Assembly: GCA_945876515.1 (NCBI GenBank) | Contig: CAMCPF010000002.1 | Span: 1-27,412, forward strand | Direction: 5' to 3' | Origin: Candidatus Kuenenia stuttgartensis | Lineage (GTDB): Bacteria > Planctomycetota > Planctomycetia > Pirellulales > UBA1268 | DNA: 27,412 bases | Part shown: one piece after another, positions 16,263 to 23,830 of the stretch | How positions within the stretch are numbered: position 1 is the stretch's first letter | Layout: each line of letters starts with the position of its first letter | Made by a program: the position numbers and the translations under genes | The notes under the pieces: generated by a model | Databases searched by the model: none | What the model was told of the DNA's origin: nothing | Seen by the model: the letters and a program-made list of their open reading frames with translations, nothing else

Positions 16263-17315
16263 ATGTCCCGGCTCGCGAAGCGTGCGCTCGTCACCGGCAT
16301 CACCGGTCAGGATGGCTCCTACCTCGCCGAACTGCTCCTCGACAAGGGCTACGAGGTGCACGGGCTGGTGCGGCGTTCGAGCACCTTCGGCACCCAGCGG
16401 ATCGAGCATCTCTACCGCGACATCCACGAGGTCGAGCGGCCGCTCGTGCTCCATCACGGCGACATGGCCGACGGCAACGGCCTGGCCCGGCTGATTCGTG
16501 AGATCCGGCCCACCGAGGTCTACAATCTCGCCGCCCAGAGCCACGTCCGCGTCAGCTTCGACCAGCCCACCTACACGGCCGACGTGACCGCCGTCGGGGT
16601 GTTACGACTCCTGGAGGCGATCCGCGACTTCCAGGACGCAGTCGGCTACCAGATCCGCTTCTACCAAGCCTCGTCGTCGGAGATGTACGGCAAGGTCGTG
16701 GAGACCCCGCAGCGGGAGACGACCCCGTTTCACCCCCGCAGCCCCTACGGCGTGGCCAAGCTCTACGCCCACTGGATCACCGTCAACTACCGGGAGAGTT
16801 ACGGGCTGCACGCTTCCTGCGGAATCCTCTTCAACCACGAGAGCCCGCGGCGGGGTGAGACGTTCGTGACGCGGAAGATCACCCGGGCCGCCACCCGGAT
16901 CAAGCTCGGGCTGCAACAGAAGCTCTACCTGGGCAACCTCGACGCCCGCCGCGACTGGGGCTTCGCGGGCGACTACGTCGAGGCCATGTGGCTGATGCTC
17001 CAGCAGGAGGAGCCCGACGACTACGTCGTCTCCACCGACGAGACCTTCTCGGTGCGGGAGTTCTGCGAGAAGGCGTTCGGACGCCTGGAACTCGACTATC
17101 GGGAGTTCGTCGAGATCGATCCCCGCTACTTCCGTCCGGCCGAGGTCGACCTGCTCCTCGGCTCTTCGGAGAAGGCCCGTACCCGGCTGGGCTGGCGGCC
17201 GCGGGTCACCTTCGACGAACTGGTGGCGCTGATGGTCGATGCCGACATGGAACTCGCCCATCGCGAGCAGGTGCTCCGCGCTGCCGGCCACGATGCCGGC
17301 CTGCCGCACCGCTGA
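16263..17315 (+). CDS. gmd: GDP-mannose 4,6-dehydratase
   Basis: Converts GDP-D-mannose to GDP-4-keto-6-deoxy-D-mannose, the first step towards GDP-L-fucose. The 350-residue protein is a typical extended short-chain dehydrogenase: NADP-binding ALVTGITGQDGSYLAELLL at the N-terminus, VHGLVRRSSTFGTQRIEHL, EVYNLAAQSHVRVSFDQP, and the catalytic region QASSSEMYGKV with YGVAKLYAHW (Y-x3-K). The substrate-side blocks FNHESPRRGETFVTRKI and DARRDWGFAGDYVEAMWLML are near-invariant in GMD. AGGA lies just upstream of the ATG. It is followed 37 bases later by the enzyme for the next step. Activity and pathway follow from strong family identity. Confidence 0.96.
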   Translation: MSRLAKRALVTGITGQDGSYLAELLLDKGYEVHGLVRRSSTFGTQRIEHLYRDIHEVERPLVLHHGDMADGNGLARLIREIRPTEVYNLAAQSHVRVSFDQPTYTADVTAVGVLRLLEAIRDFQDAVGYQIRFYQASSSEMYGKVVETPQRETTPFHPRSPYGVAKLYAHWITVNYRESYGLHASCGILFNHESPRRGETFVTRKITRAATRIKLGLQQKLYLGNLDARRDWGFAGDYVEAMWLMLQQEEPDDYVVSTDETFSVREFCEKAFGRLELDYREFVEIDPRYFRPAEVDLLLGSSEKARTRLGWRPRVTFDELVALMVDADMELAHREQVLRAAGHDAGLPHR

Positions 17316-17352
17316 GCCGCACCGACCGATCCCGGAGCCCCACGCAGTCGCC

Positions 17353-18297
17353 ATGATCGACCTGTCGAGCAAGCGGATCGTGGTCACCGGCGGCGCGGGA
17401 TTTCTCGGACGCTCGGTCTGCCGGAGGCTCGCCGAGCGGGGTGTGCCTTCCGATCGAATCTTCGTCCCACGACGTCGCGACTTCGACCTCACCATCGAGC
17501 GCGATGTCGAGCGGCTCTACGACGCGGCCCGCCCCGACGTCGTCATCCATCTGGCGGCCGAGGTGGGCGGTATCGGCGCCAACATGGCCCACCCCGGCCG
17601 GTTCTTCTACGCCAACATGGCGATGGGCCTGCATCTGGTCGAGCAGGCACGTCGCCGCGGCCTGGAGAAGTTCGTCCACACCGGCACCGTCTGCGCCTAC
17701 CCGAAGCACGCCCCGATCCCGTTCCGCGAGCAGGACATCTGGAACGGCTACCCCGAGGAGACCAACGCCCCCTACGGCGTGGCCAAGAAGGCGATCTTCG
17801 TGATGCTCGACGGCTACCGCCGGGAGTACGGGCTCCGCTCGGCGGTGATCGTGCCGGTCAATCTGTACGGCCCGGGCGACAACTTCGACCCGGCCTCGAG
17901 CCACGTGATCCCGGCCCTGATCCGCAAGTGTGAGGAGGCCCGTCGGGCCGCCGCCGCGGAGGTGGTCTGCTGGGGCACGGGCGCGGCCACGCGGGAGTTT
18001 CTCCACGTCGAAGACGCGGCGGAAGGTGTGGTGCGGGCGGCCGAGGTGATGGACGAGCCGCTGCCCATCAATCTCGGGGGTGGCCGCGAGATCGCGATCC
18101 GCGACCTGGTGACCAGAATTGCTGCGGCCTGCAGCTACGCTGGCCGGATCACCTGGGACACGACCAAGCCCGACGGCCAGCCCCGGCGGGCGCTCGACAT
18201 CGCGCGGGCCCGCGACCTGCTCGACTGGGAGCCGCGCCAGGATTTCGACGCCGGGCTCGAGGCCACCGTGGCCTGGTGGCGCGCCCACGGCGGCTGA
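17353..18297 (+). CDS. fcl: GDP-L-fucose synthase
   Basis: Epimerase/reductase that turns GDP-4-keto-6-deoxy-mannose into GDP-L-fucose. The 314-residue protein has the Rossmann start RIVVTGGAGFLGRSVCRRLA, then HLAAEVGGIGANMAHP, a family hallmark. The catalytic area is HTGTVCAYPKHAPIPFRE with the conserved Cys and YGVAKKAIF with Tyr and Lys. The epimerisation His lies in NFDPASSHVIPALIRK. The usual active-site Ser before the Cys is Thr here, a conservative change common in extended short-chain dehydrogenases. The ATG at 17353 immediately precedes the first beta strand. It is the last gene of the exopolysaccharide cluster; a 75-base inverted-repeat element lies between it and the convergent helicase gene. 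Confidence 0.95.
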   Translation: MIDLSSKRIVVTGGAGFLGRSVCRRLAERGVPSDRIFVPRRRDFDLTIERDVERLYDAARPDVVIHLAAEVGGIGANMAHPGRFFYANMAMGLHLVEQARRRGLEKFVHTGTVCAYPKHAPIPFREQDIWNGYPEETNAPYGVAKKAIFVMLDGYRREYGLRSAVIVPVNLYGPGDNFDPASSHVIPALIRKCEEARRAAAAEVVCWGTGAATREFLHVEDAAEGVVRAAEVMDEPLPINLGGGREIAIRDLVTRIAAACSYAGRITWDTTKPDGQPRRALDIARARDLLDWEPRQDFDAGLEATVAWWRAHGG

Positions 18298-18315
18298 GCC
18301 GGGCGGTGCGGGCTT

Positions 18316-18390
18316 GGGGTTCCCCATGCCATGTCGCCGGACGCTCGCTACCGGCATCCTGCCGTCCGCTCGATCGGCACGGGGAACCCC
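18316..18390 (+). repeat. Intergenic inverted-repeat element, short copy (A)
   Basis: The element is bounded by imperfect 15-base inverted repeats: GGGGTTCCCCATGCC (18316-18330) and GGCACGGGGAACCCC (18376-18390), 14 of 15 paired. The 45-base core (TCGCCGGACGCTCGCTACCG and onward) is closely similar to the minus strand of the element at 26824-26953. It fills most of the 99 bases between the convergent fcl and pcrA-like genes, so it could also act as a bidirectional terminator through its hairpin. There is no coding capacity and no T-tract. Confidence 0.75.
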
Positions 18391-18396
18391 TCGCCG

Positions 18397-20820
18397 TCAA
18401 TCCTCGTGCACGGGCAGGATGCCGCCATGGCCGAGGAGAAACTTCCGGGTGCCCGCCGGGCCGTCGAAGCTGACGGTGCCCACCGACCTGATGCCCACGC
18501 CGCTGATCTTCACGAGCACGCCATCGCCGTATTCGGCGTGCCGCACCCTCTGGCCCGGCTCGAAGTGGGCCTCCACCTGCGGGGCGCCGGCCTGCGTCAT
18601 GGCCCAACTCGCCAGATCCGTGGCCGGGTCGAGCGGCCGGTCGCGGCGCTTCCGCCCGGAGCCGCGCGCCTGGCCAGCCTCGCCGTCTTCCGCCTGCGAC
18701 TCCTCGGTCTCGAGCGTCAGCCCATCAGGCCGGAAGACCTTGAGCCGCGGAGCGTTGGGGGGTCCATCCTCGTGCAGACAGTCGGCGAACTCGTCGGCCG
18801 CCGCCCTGGCGGCGTCGGCGAACGGATCAAAAACGGGGCGGCCTCCGGCAGCCGGCGCCTCGTCTCCCATGACCACGGTCTCGCTGCCGGTCATCTCGGC
18901 GAGAAACACGCTCGGCGCCGAGATTCGCCGGGTGCCGCGGTAGTCGCGCATCCGCGCGCAGCTGGCATGCAGTTCCTGGCGGGCCCGGGTGATCCCGACG
19001 AACACCAGCCGGCGCTCCTCCTCGAGTTGCTCCGGCTGGTCGAGGCTCCGCTCGTGCGGCAGGATGCCATCCTCCATCGCGACCAGGTAGACGACCGGGA
19101 ACTCCAGCCCCTTGGCGGCGTGAAACGTCATCAGGGCGACCCGCTCGGCACCGGCGTCCCAGGCATCGGCATCGGCCACGAGCGCCGTCGTCTCCAAGAA
19201 CCCGCCCAGCGCGTCCACCTCACCGCCGGCGGCCGCGGGATCGGCGGTGAACGAATCGTCGTACTGCCGGGCCGCCGTCACCAGCTCCTCGACGTTGGCC
19301 AGCCGTTCGAGGCCATCCTCGTCGTCCTCCGATTCGTCCTGGAGTTGGCGGCGGTAGCCCGTTCGTTCGAGCACGCTGTCGAGCAGGGCCGCCACACTCG
19401 GCTCCCGGCCGGCCGTTTCACCGAGCTCCGCGTGCAGCCGGGCGAAAGCCGGCAGTTCACGGGCCGCCTTCTTCGGCATGCCCGGGATTCGGTCGGCCGT
19501 GGCGGCCGCCGCCAGCCGGCTGACGCCGTGATCCTCCGCCCAGGCGGCGAGCCGCTCGAGCGACTGCCGGCCGATGCCCCGCGCCGGCACGTTGACCACC
19601 CGCAGGAAGGCCTCGTCGTCGCGGGGATTCCGCAGCAGCCGCAACCAGGCCACCACGTCGCGGATCTCGCGGCGTTTGAAGAACTCCAGGCCCCGCACGA
19701 GCTGATAGGGCACGGCGGCGGTCCGCAGCGCGATCTCGAGCGACCGCGACAAGGCCGCGGTGCGGAACAGGATCGCGAAGTCTCGCGGCGTCCGTCGCCC
19801 CGCCCGGACCGCCGCCGCGATCTCCCCCGCGATGCGTTCCGCCTCATCCTGCCCAGAGGCGTCGAGTACGATCCGCACCCGCTCACCCGGCTCGGCGGAT
19901 GTCACCAGCCGCTTCGGCTTACGCCGCGAGTTGTGGGCGATCAGCCGGTCAGCCGTGCCCAGGATGTTGGAACTGCTGCGGTAGTTGTGCTCGAGCGTGA
20001 CGACCCGGGCCGCAGGATAATCCCGCTCGAACTCCAGAATGTTGCGGATGCTGGCGCCACGCCAGCCGTAGATCGCCTGGTCGGGGTCGCCCGTCACCGC
20101 GATGTTCGGATGGTCGATGGAGAGCCCGCGGATGATGGCGTATTGGACGGCGTTGGTGTCTTGGTACTCATCGACCAGGATGAACTTGTGCCGGGCGTCG
20201 AGGGTGGCCCGCAGTTCGGGGTCGTCCACCAGCATCCGGGCCAGATGCACGAGCAGGTCGTCGAAGTCGACGGCATTGGCAGCCAGCAGCAACTCCTGGT
20301 AGACCGGCCAGAGCGTGCGGGCCACGTCCTCGACCGGCCTGCCCCAGCGGGGCTCGAACGACTCCGGTGTGAGCAGATCGTTCTTGGCCCTGGAGATCAC
20401 GCCGGCGATCCGATCGATCGGCGTATGCGAGAGCGCCAGGCCCAGCTTCTTGGCGGCCCGCTTCAGCACCGCCGTAGCGTCGTCCGGATCGAAGATGGAG
20501 TAATCGCTCGTCAGCCCCACCTGCCGGGCATGCCGCCGCAACTGCCGGGCGGCGAACCGATGGAAGGTGCCCATCTCCACCGGCTGCGGCCCGACCAGGT
20601 CGCTCACCCGCCGGCGCATCTCGTCGGCCGCCTTGTTGGTGAAGGTGAGCGCCACGATCGACGCCGCCGGCACGCCGACCGCGATCAGGTTGGCCACGCG
20701 ATGGGTGACGACCCGTGTCTTGCCGCTGCCAGGCCCTGCCAGCACCAGAAGCGGCCCCTCGACGTGAGCGGCAGCGGCACGCTGCGCCTCGTTGAGCCGG
20801 TCGAGAAGCGGTGACGACAC
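18397..20820 (-). CDS. pcrA: UvrD/PcrA-family superfamily 1 DNA helicase
   Basis: 3'-to-5' DNA helicase used in repair and in clearing recombination or replication blocks. The 807-residue protein has all SF1A motifs in order: LNEAQRAAA (Q-motif), LVLAGPGSGKTRVVTHRVAN (Walker A), FTNKAADEMRRRV (Ia), FILVDEYQDTNAVQY (II), VTGDPDQAIYGWRGA (III), LEHNYRSS (IV), MTFHAAKGLEFPVV (V), EERRLVFVGITRA (VI). The C-terminus (from about 745) is a PcrA-type Tudor-like domain, FEPGQRVRHAEYGDGVLVKI. Between them is an acidic, Ala-rich linker. The GTG at 20820 is chosen because SSPLLDRLNEAQ is where family proteins start; the frame continues to an ATG at 20937 but that part overlaps the promoter region. The symbol pcrA rather than uvrD rests on the overall pattern. 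Confidence 0.9.
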   Translation of the reverse strand: MSSPLLDRLNEAQRAAAAHVEGPLLVLAGPGSGKTRVVTHRVANLIAVGVPAASIVALTFTNKAADEMRRRVSDLVGPQPVEMGTFHRFAARQLRRHARQVGLTSDYSIFDPDDATAVLKRAAKKLGLALSHTPIDRIAGVISRAKNDLLTPESFEPRWGRPVEDVARTLWPVYQELLLAANAVDFDDLLVHLARMLVDDPELRATLDARHKFILVDEYQDTNAVQYAIIRGLSIDHPNIAVTGDPDQAIYGWRGASIRNILEFERDYPAARVVTLEHNYRSSSNILGTADRLIAHNSRRKPKRLVTSAEPGERVRIVLDASGQDEAERIAGEIAAAVRAGRRTPRDFAILFRTAALSRSLEIALRTAAVPYQLVRGLEFFKRREIRDVVAWLRLLRNPRDDEAFLRVVNVPARGIGRQSLERLAAWAEDHGVSRLAAAATADRIPGMPKKAARELPAFARLHAELGETAGREPSVAALLDSVLERTGYRRQLQDESEDDEDGLERLANVEELVTAARQYDDSFTADPAAAGGEVDALGGFLETTALVADADAWDAGAERVALMTFHAAKGLEFPVVYLVAMEDGILPHERSLDQPEQLEEERRLVFVGITRARQELHASCARMRDYRGTRRISAPSVFLAEMTGSETVVMGDEAPAAGGRPVFDPFADAARAAADEFADCLHEDGPPNAPRLKVFRPDGLTLETEESQAEDGEAGQARGSGRKRRDRPLDPATDLASWAMTQAGAPQVEAHFEPGQRVRHAEYGDGVLVKISGVGIRSVGTVSFDGPAGTRKFLLGHGGILPVHED

Positions 20821-20907
20821 GAGGTTTTTCCGGGAAAACAGCCGGGCTGGACAAGCCTTCGCTCCACGCACCACCGCCACGTCATGTGCCCGCATGCGTA
20901 GTCGGCC

Positions 20908-20930
20908 TTGCAGGATTTGGATTATATTCA
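20908..20930. promoter_or_regulatory. AT-rich patch with possible divergent promoter (pcrA-like/alpha-CTD)
   Basis: In an otherwise very GC-rich divergent gap, the sequence GATTTGGATTATATTCAAG stands out. On the minus strand it contains a perfect TATAAT (20921-20926), about 100 bases before the helicase GTG. On the plus strand it contains TATATT (20923-20928), about 90 bases before the alpha-CTD ATG. No matching -35 box at 16-18 bases was found on either strand, so this is a weak call. Confidence 0.3.
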
Positions 20931-21019
20931 AGCTCACGCTCTCAGACCGGTCGATGGACGCCGGGGAGAGCGGGCGTTGTTCACATCATTCCTACGACCA
21001 GTCGCACGGGAGGGACCCC

Positions 21020-21313
21020 ATGCCTCGGATTCCTTACAAGGACCTGATGCAGTCAGACGAGATGGCGGAGAAACTCGAAATGAGCACGGCCGAAATCGGC
21101 CTCTCCGTCCGGACCACGAACTGCCTGGAGGAGCGGGGCATATTCACGGTTCACGACCTCCTCAACTGCACGCGGGCCGACCTGCTTTCGATTTCCAATT
21201 TTGGCGAGAAGACCCTCGAAGAGGTCTACAAGGCGCTCGAGAAGATCGGGTTCTTCCGCTCGGCGACGCCGGGTGACGGCGCGGCCCGCCGGCCCGTCTC
21301 GACCGCCCCGTAG
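21020..21313 (+). CDS. Stand-alone RNA polymerase alpha C-terminal-domain protein
   Basis: A 97-residue protein consisting almost only of an RpoA C-terminal domain (about residues 22-80). The sequence IGLSVRTTNCLEERGI then DLLSISNFGEKTLEEVYKAL lines up without gaps with the E. coli alpha-CTD. The DNA-contact positions R265, N268, C269, G296, K298, S299 and E302 correspond to R31, N34, C35, G62, K64, T65 and E68: all conserved except Ser to Thr. There is no alpha N-terminal domain for assembly into polymerase. GGGAGGG five bases before the ATG gives a strong ribosome binding site. It could bind UP-element-like DNA or compete with real alpha for activators; its role is inferred only. It lies divergent from the helicase and 44 bases before the next operon. 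Confidence 0.9.
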   Translation: MPRIPYKDLMQSDEMAEKLEMSTAEIGLSVRTTNCLEERGIFTVHDLLNCTRADLLSISNFGEKTLEEVYKALEKIGFFRSATPGDGAARRPVSTAP

Positions 21314-21357
21314 GCCTGCACGACCCGTCACACGGGCGGGCGGTCAGGAGCGAGCGA

Positions 21358-22659
21358 GTGAGGCTGCCGCGGTTTTTCTCCAAGAAGCGAGGGCACCGCC
21401 GGACCGGTTCGGAGGTCTGGGGTTCCGTCGGCGAGGCGCTGTTTCATGCGGCGCTCGTGGTGGCCGGTGTCGCCTTCGGCGGCCTGCTGATCACCGGCAT
21501 CGCCGTCCCGGAGTGGCGGATCAATCACGACTTTCTCGAGAGCCGCGGCAGGGTGGTCGGCCGGGGCCTGGCCCGGCACGTGCTTGATTCCGCGGCCGCG
21601 GCGGAGCCGCTCTGGCAGGCGAGCATCCGGCTGCGTTATGAGGCCGGTGCCGAGATCGTCGAGGCCTGGGCCTTCGACGGGCCACGGGAGGCCGCTCGCG
21701 CACGGGCCCTCGAGCGGCTCGACCGGACGCGGCTCGGTGACGAGATCAGTTGTTGGTATGACCCCACGCGGCCGGCGTACGTGGTGCTTTCGCGAGGCTA
21801 CAACTGGTGGATGTGGGCCCTGACACTCCTCCTGCCGGGCGCGCTGCTGGCCTTCGGCGGCGCCGGGCTGTCGCGCTCACTCGGCCGGTGGGGCAGGAGC
21901 GAGGAGCGACAGGCCGCGGCGGGCCGGCGGCCACGAGACCCGCTCGCGGACGGCCCCGCGTCAAGCCACGGCCACCCTGGCGTGCCGTCATGCGAGGATC
22001 TGGTCAACTCACCCGGCACCATCCTGCGGTATCGGCTGCCTATCGAGAGCCCGGAGAGTTGGAACCTGCTCGGCCTCGGGCTGTTTGCGGCGCTCTGGAA
22101 CGCGGTCGTCGTACTGCTCGCCATCAACGCCGGCCTAGATCTGCTGGGTGGCCGGATCGACTGGCTGCTCCTGGCGGTGCTCGTTCCGTTCATCGTCGTC
22201 GGCATCGCCGGCGTGGTGGCTTTCGCCCGCAGCCTCGTGCTCGCGACGGCCGTGGGCACGACCCAGCTCGAGATTTCCGCCCATCCGCTCAGACCCGGCG
22301 GCACCTACGAGGCCTTGCTCGCCCAGGGCGGCTCGGGGGCCTTCCGCAGCCTGGAGATGTCGCTCGAACTCGAGGAACAGGCGACGTTCCGCCAAGGCAC
22401 CGACACCCGCACCGAGCGGATGGTGGTCTGGAAATCCCCGCTCGCGGCGTGGCAGGGCCTCCAGCTCGCGCCGGGCACCCGGTTCGAGGCCCGCGCGACC
22501 ATCCACCTGCCGGCAACCGCCATGCATTCCTTCGCCTCCGAGCACAACGCGGTGCACTGGAGGATCGTGATCCGCGGCCGGCCCGACCGCTGGCCGGCCT
22601 TCACTCGGACGTTTCCTGTGATCGTGTTTCCCCAGGCGGTGGGAGAGCCGGCGGCATGA
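21358..22659 (+). CDS. Polytopic membrane protein, DUF3592-like
   Basis: A 433-residue membrane protein starting at a GTG with AGGAG seven bases upstream. Four hydrophobic helices are visible: ALVVAGVAFGGLLITGIAV (about residues 31-50), WWMWALTLLLPGALLAFGG (about 150-170), LGLGLFAALWNAVVVLLAIN (about 238-260) and WLLLAVLVPFIVVGIAGVVA (about 267-290). The loop between helices 1 and 2 resembles DUF3592: SRGRVVGRGL, an extended beta region, then GDEISCWYDPTRPAYVVLSR. The C-terminal ~140 residues are beta-rich (LEISAHPLRPGGTYEALLA, LEMSLELEEQATFR, WRIVIRGRPDRWPAF, FPVIVF) and look arrestin- or immunoglobulin-like. Its stop overlaps the next gene (ATGA). Function unknown. Confidence 0.78.
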   Translation: MRLPRFFSKKRGHRRTGSEVWGSVGEALFHAALVVAGVAFGGLLITGIAVPEWRINHDFLESRGRVVGRGLARHVLDSAAAAEPLWQASIRLRYEAGAEIVEAWAFDGPREAARARALERLDRTRLGDEISCWYDPTRPAYVVLSRGYNWWMWALTLLLPGALLAFGGAGLSRSLGRWGRSEERQAAAGRRPRDPLADGPASSHGHPGVPSCEDLVNSPGTILRYRLPIESPESWNLLGLGLFAALWNAVVVLLAINAGLDLLGGRIDWLLLAVLVPFIVVGIAGVVAFARSLVLATAVGTTQLEISAHPLRPGGTYEALLAQGGSGAFRSLEMSLELEEQATFRQGTDTRTERMVVWKSPLAAWQGLQLAPGTRFEARATIHLPATAMHSFASEHNAVHWRIVIRGRPDRWPAFTRTFPVIVFPQAVGEPAA

Positions 22660-23069
22660 CGAATCTGCCCGACCCGATCCGCCCATCCCCCAGCGTGACG
22701 GTGCACTTCTGCTCGCCCGAGCGCCGCTACGGGCCCCTCGAGTCGATCGAAGTGCGGTATGCGGTGGACCTTCCTCCCGGGCAAGTCGCCAGGGCGGTCG
22801 AGCGGTCGATCGTCTGGTACACCGAGGGCAAGGGGGAGGAGGACATCGGCGTGCACCTCTTCGAGCGGCTCACCGACCGCGCGACCGCCGAGACCGGCAG
22901 CTTCGGTGGCCGCCTGCCGGCGAGTCCGCTCTCCTACGAGGGCGTGATCGTCAAGATCCGCTGGTGCGTCCGCGTGCGGCTGTTCTTCGATGCGGGCCGT
23001 GACTTCGTATCAGAGCATGTCTTCGACCTCGGCCACGTGCCGGCGGCGGCGTTTCCCTTCAGGTCCTGA
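22656..23069 (+). CDS. Small beta-rich hypothetical protein, arrestin-like pattern
   Basis: A 137-residue soluble protein whose ATG overlaps the preceding stop (ATGA), so it is translationally coupled to the DUF3592-like membrane protein. It has a likely all-beta layout: SVTVHFCSPERRYGPLESIE, VRYAVDLPPGQVARAVERSI, VWYTEG, IGVHLFERL, then VIVKIRWCVRVRLFFD and DFVSEHVFDLG. The alternation of a ligand-type strand, a loop with Pro-Gly and long amphipathic strands resembles the C-terminal part of its upstream neighbour, and both recall arrestin-fold domains. There is no signal peptide or membrane helix. No named family is recognised; the fold statement is inference. Confidence 0.72.
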   Translation: MTNLPDPIRPSPSVTVHFCSPERRYGPLESIEVRYAVDLPPGQVARAVERSIVWYTEGKGEEDIGVHLFERLTDRATAETGSFGGRLPASPLSYEGVIVKIRWCVRVRLFFDAGRDFVSEHVFDLGHVPAAAFPFRS

Positions 23070-23071
23070 TC

Positions 23072-23683
23072 ATGGCCCACCTCGCTCCGGGCGGCCGGCA
23101 GCGCTCCAACCCCTTCGCCACACGGCATACACGTCCGGGGGCCGTGCCGCCGCTGGACCGAACCGGCGATCCCCTCGACGTCGGAGCCGTACTCCTCGCG
23201 CTCGAGCGGCACCGACTGGTGTCGATCGTCGGCCCGCACGGCACCGGCAAGTCAACCCTGCTGGCCGCCCTGGCCGAGCGCCTGGCGATGGAGCACCAGC
23301 CGGCGGAGATGGTCCGGCTGCGGCGGAGGCGGGACGCACTCAGGTTGCTGGCGGCCTGCAGGCGGGCCGAGGCCGACTCCACCCTCCTGGTCGATGGCTG
23401 GGAGCGGCTGGGCTGGCCCTGGTCGTTTTTCGCCACAGCCATCGCCCGCCTCCGCGGCTGGCGGATGGTGGTCACGAGCCACCGTACGACCGGCATGCCG
23501 GTGGCCGCGCGCACCACCGGGACCCTGCCACTCTTGACCGCGATCGTCGCCCGTCTGCCGGCCCACGATGGCCAGATCACGGGGGTCGATCTGGCCGACG
23601 CGTTCACCCGCCACGGCGGGAATCTCCGCGACGCTCTCGGCGATCTCTACGATCGCTACGAGATGCGCACCCGCCGGTCCTGA
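23072..23683 (+). CDS. P-loop NTPase of unknown role
   Basis: A 203-residue protein with a clear Walker A at residues 54-62 (GPHGTGKST) after the strand RLVSIV, and a Walker B-like strand STLLVDGWERL at about 103-113. A further strand, WRMVVTSHRTTGMP, resembles the sensor region of AAA/ABC-type NTPases. The C-terminal helix region ends GNLRDALGDLYDRYEMR. The first ~35 residues are basic and Pro-rich. No ABC signature motif or helicase motif is present. It starts two bases after the preceding stop, so it belongs to the same operon as the membrane and beta-rich proteins. It may power or sense something at the membrane; this is a guess from context. Confidence 0.75.
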   Translation: MAHLAPGGRQRSNPFATRHTRPGAVPPLDRTGDPLDVGAVLLALERHRLVSIVGPHGTGKSTLLAALAERLAMEHQPAEMVRLRRRRDALRLLAACRRAEADSTLLVDGWERLGWPWSFFATAIARLRGWRMVVTSHRTTGMPVAARTTGTLPLLTAIVARLPAHDGQITGVDLADAFTRHGGNLRDALGDLYDRYEMRTRRS

Positions 23684-23711
23684 CGATCGTCGGGGCCGTA
23701 CCGGTCGTCCG

Positions 23712-23752
23712 GCCGGGATCTTGGAAATTCATGATCCGGCGTGGCCTTTTTT
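23712..23752 (+). terminator. Possible intrinsic terminator after the three-gene operon
   Basis: GCCGGGATC (23712-23720) can pair with GATCCGGC (23733-23740) with one bulged G, around a 12-base loop, and six T follow at 23747-23752 after a short GTGGCC spacer. It sits 28 bases after the NTPase stop and before the next gene, as expected of a terminator. The stem is imperfect and the T-tract is offset by six bases, so the call is tentative. Confidence 0.4.
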
Positions 23753-23830
23753 CGACGCCGCCTGGCCACGGAACGTCCTAGGGTTGCGTGCCGTCGGATT
23801 TCCGGCGTCCCGTGAAGCGAGGAACGTGCG

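Noticed and set aside
18331..20814. 827-residue plus-strand frame opposite the helicase gene
   Set aside because: Shadow of pcrA, which carries all SF1 motifs in order on the minus strand. The long plus frame has no conserved motif.
20908..20928. TTGCAG as -35 with TATATT as -10 for the alpha-CTD gene
   Set aside because: The spacer is only nine bases, far short of 16-18, so this pair cannot form a normal sigma-70-type promoter.
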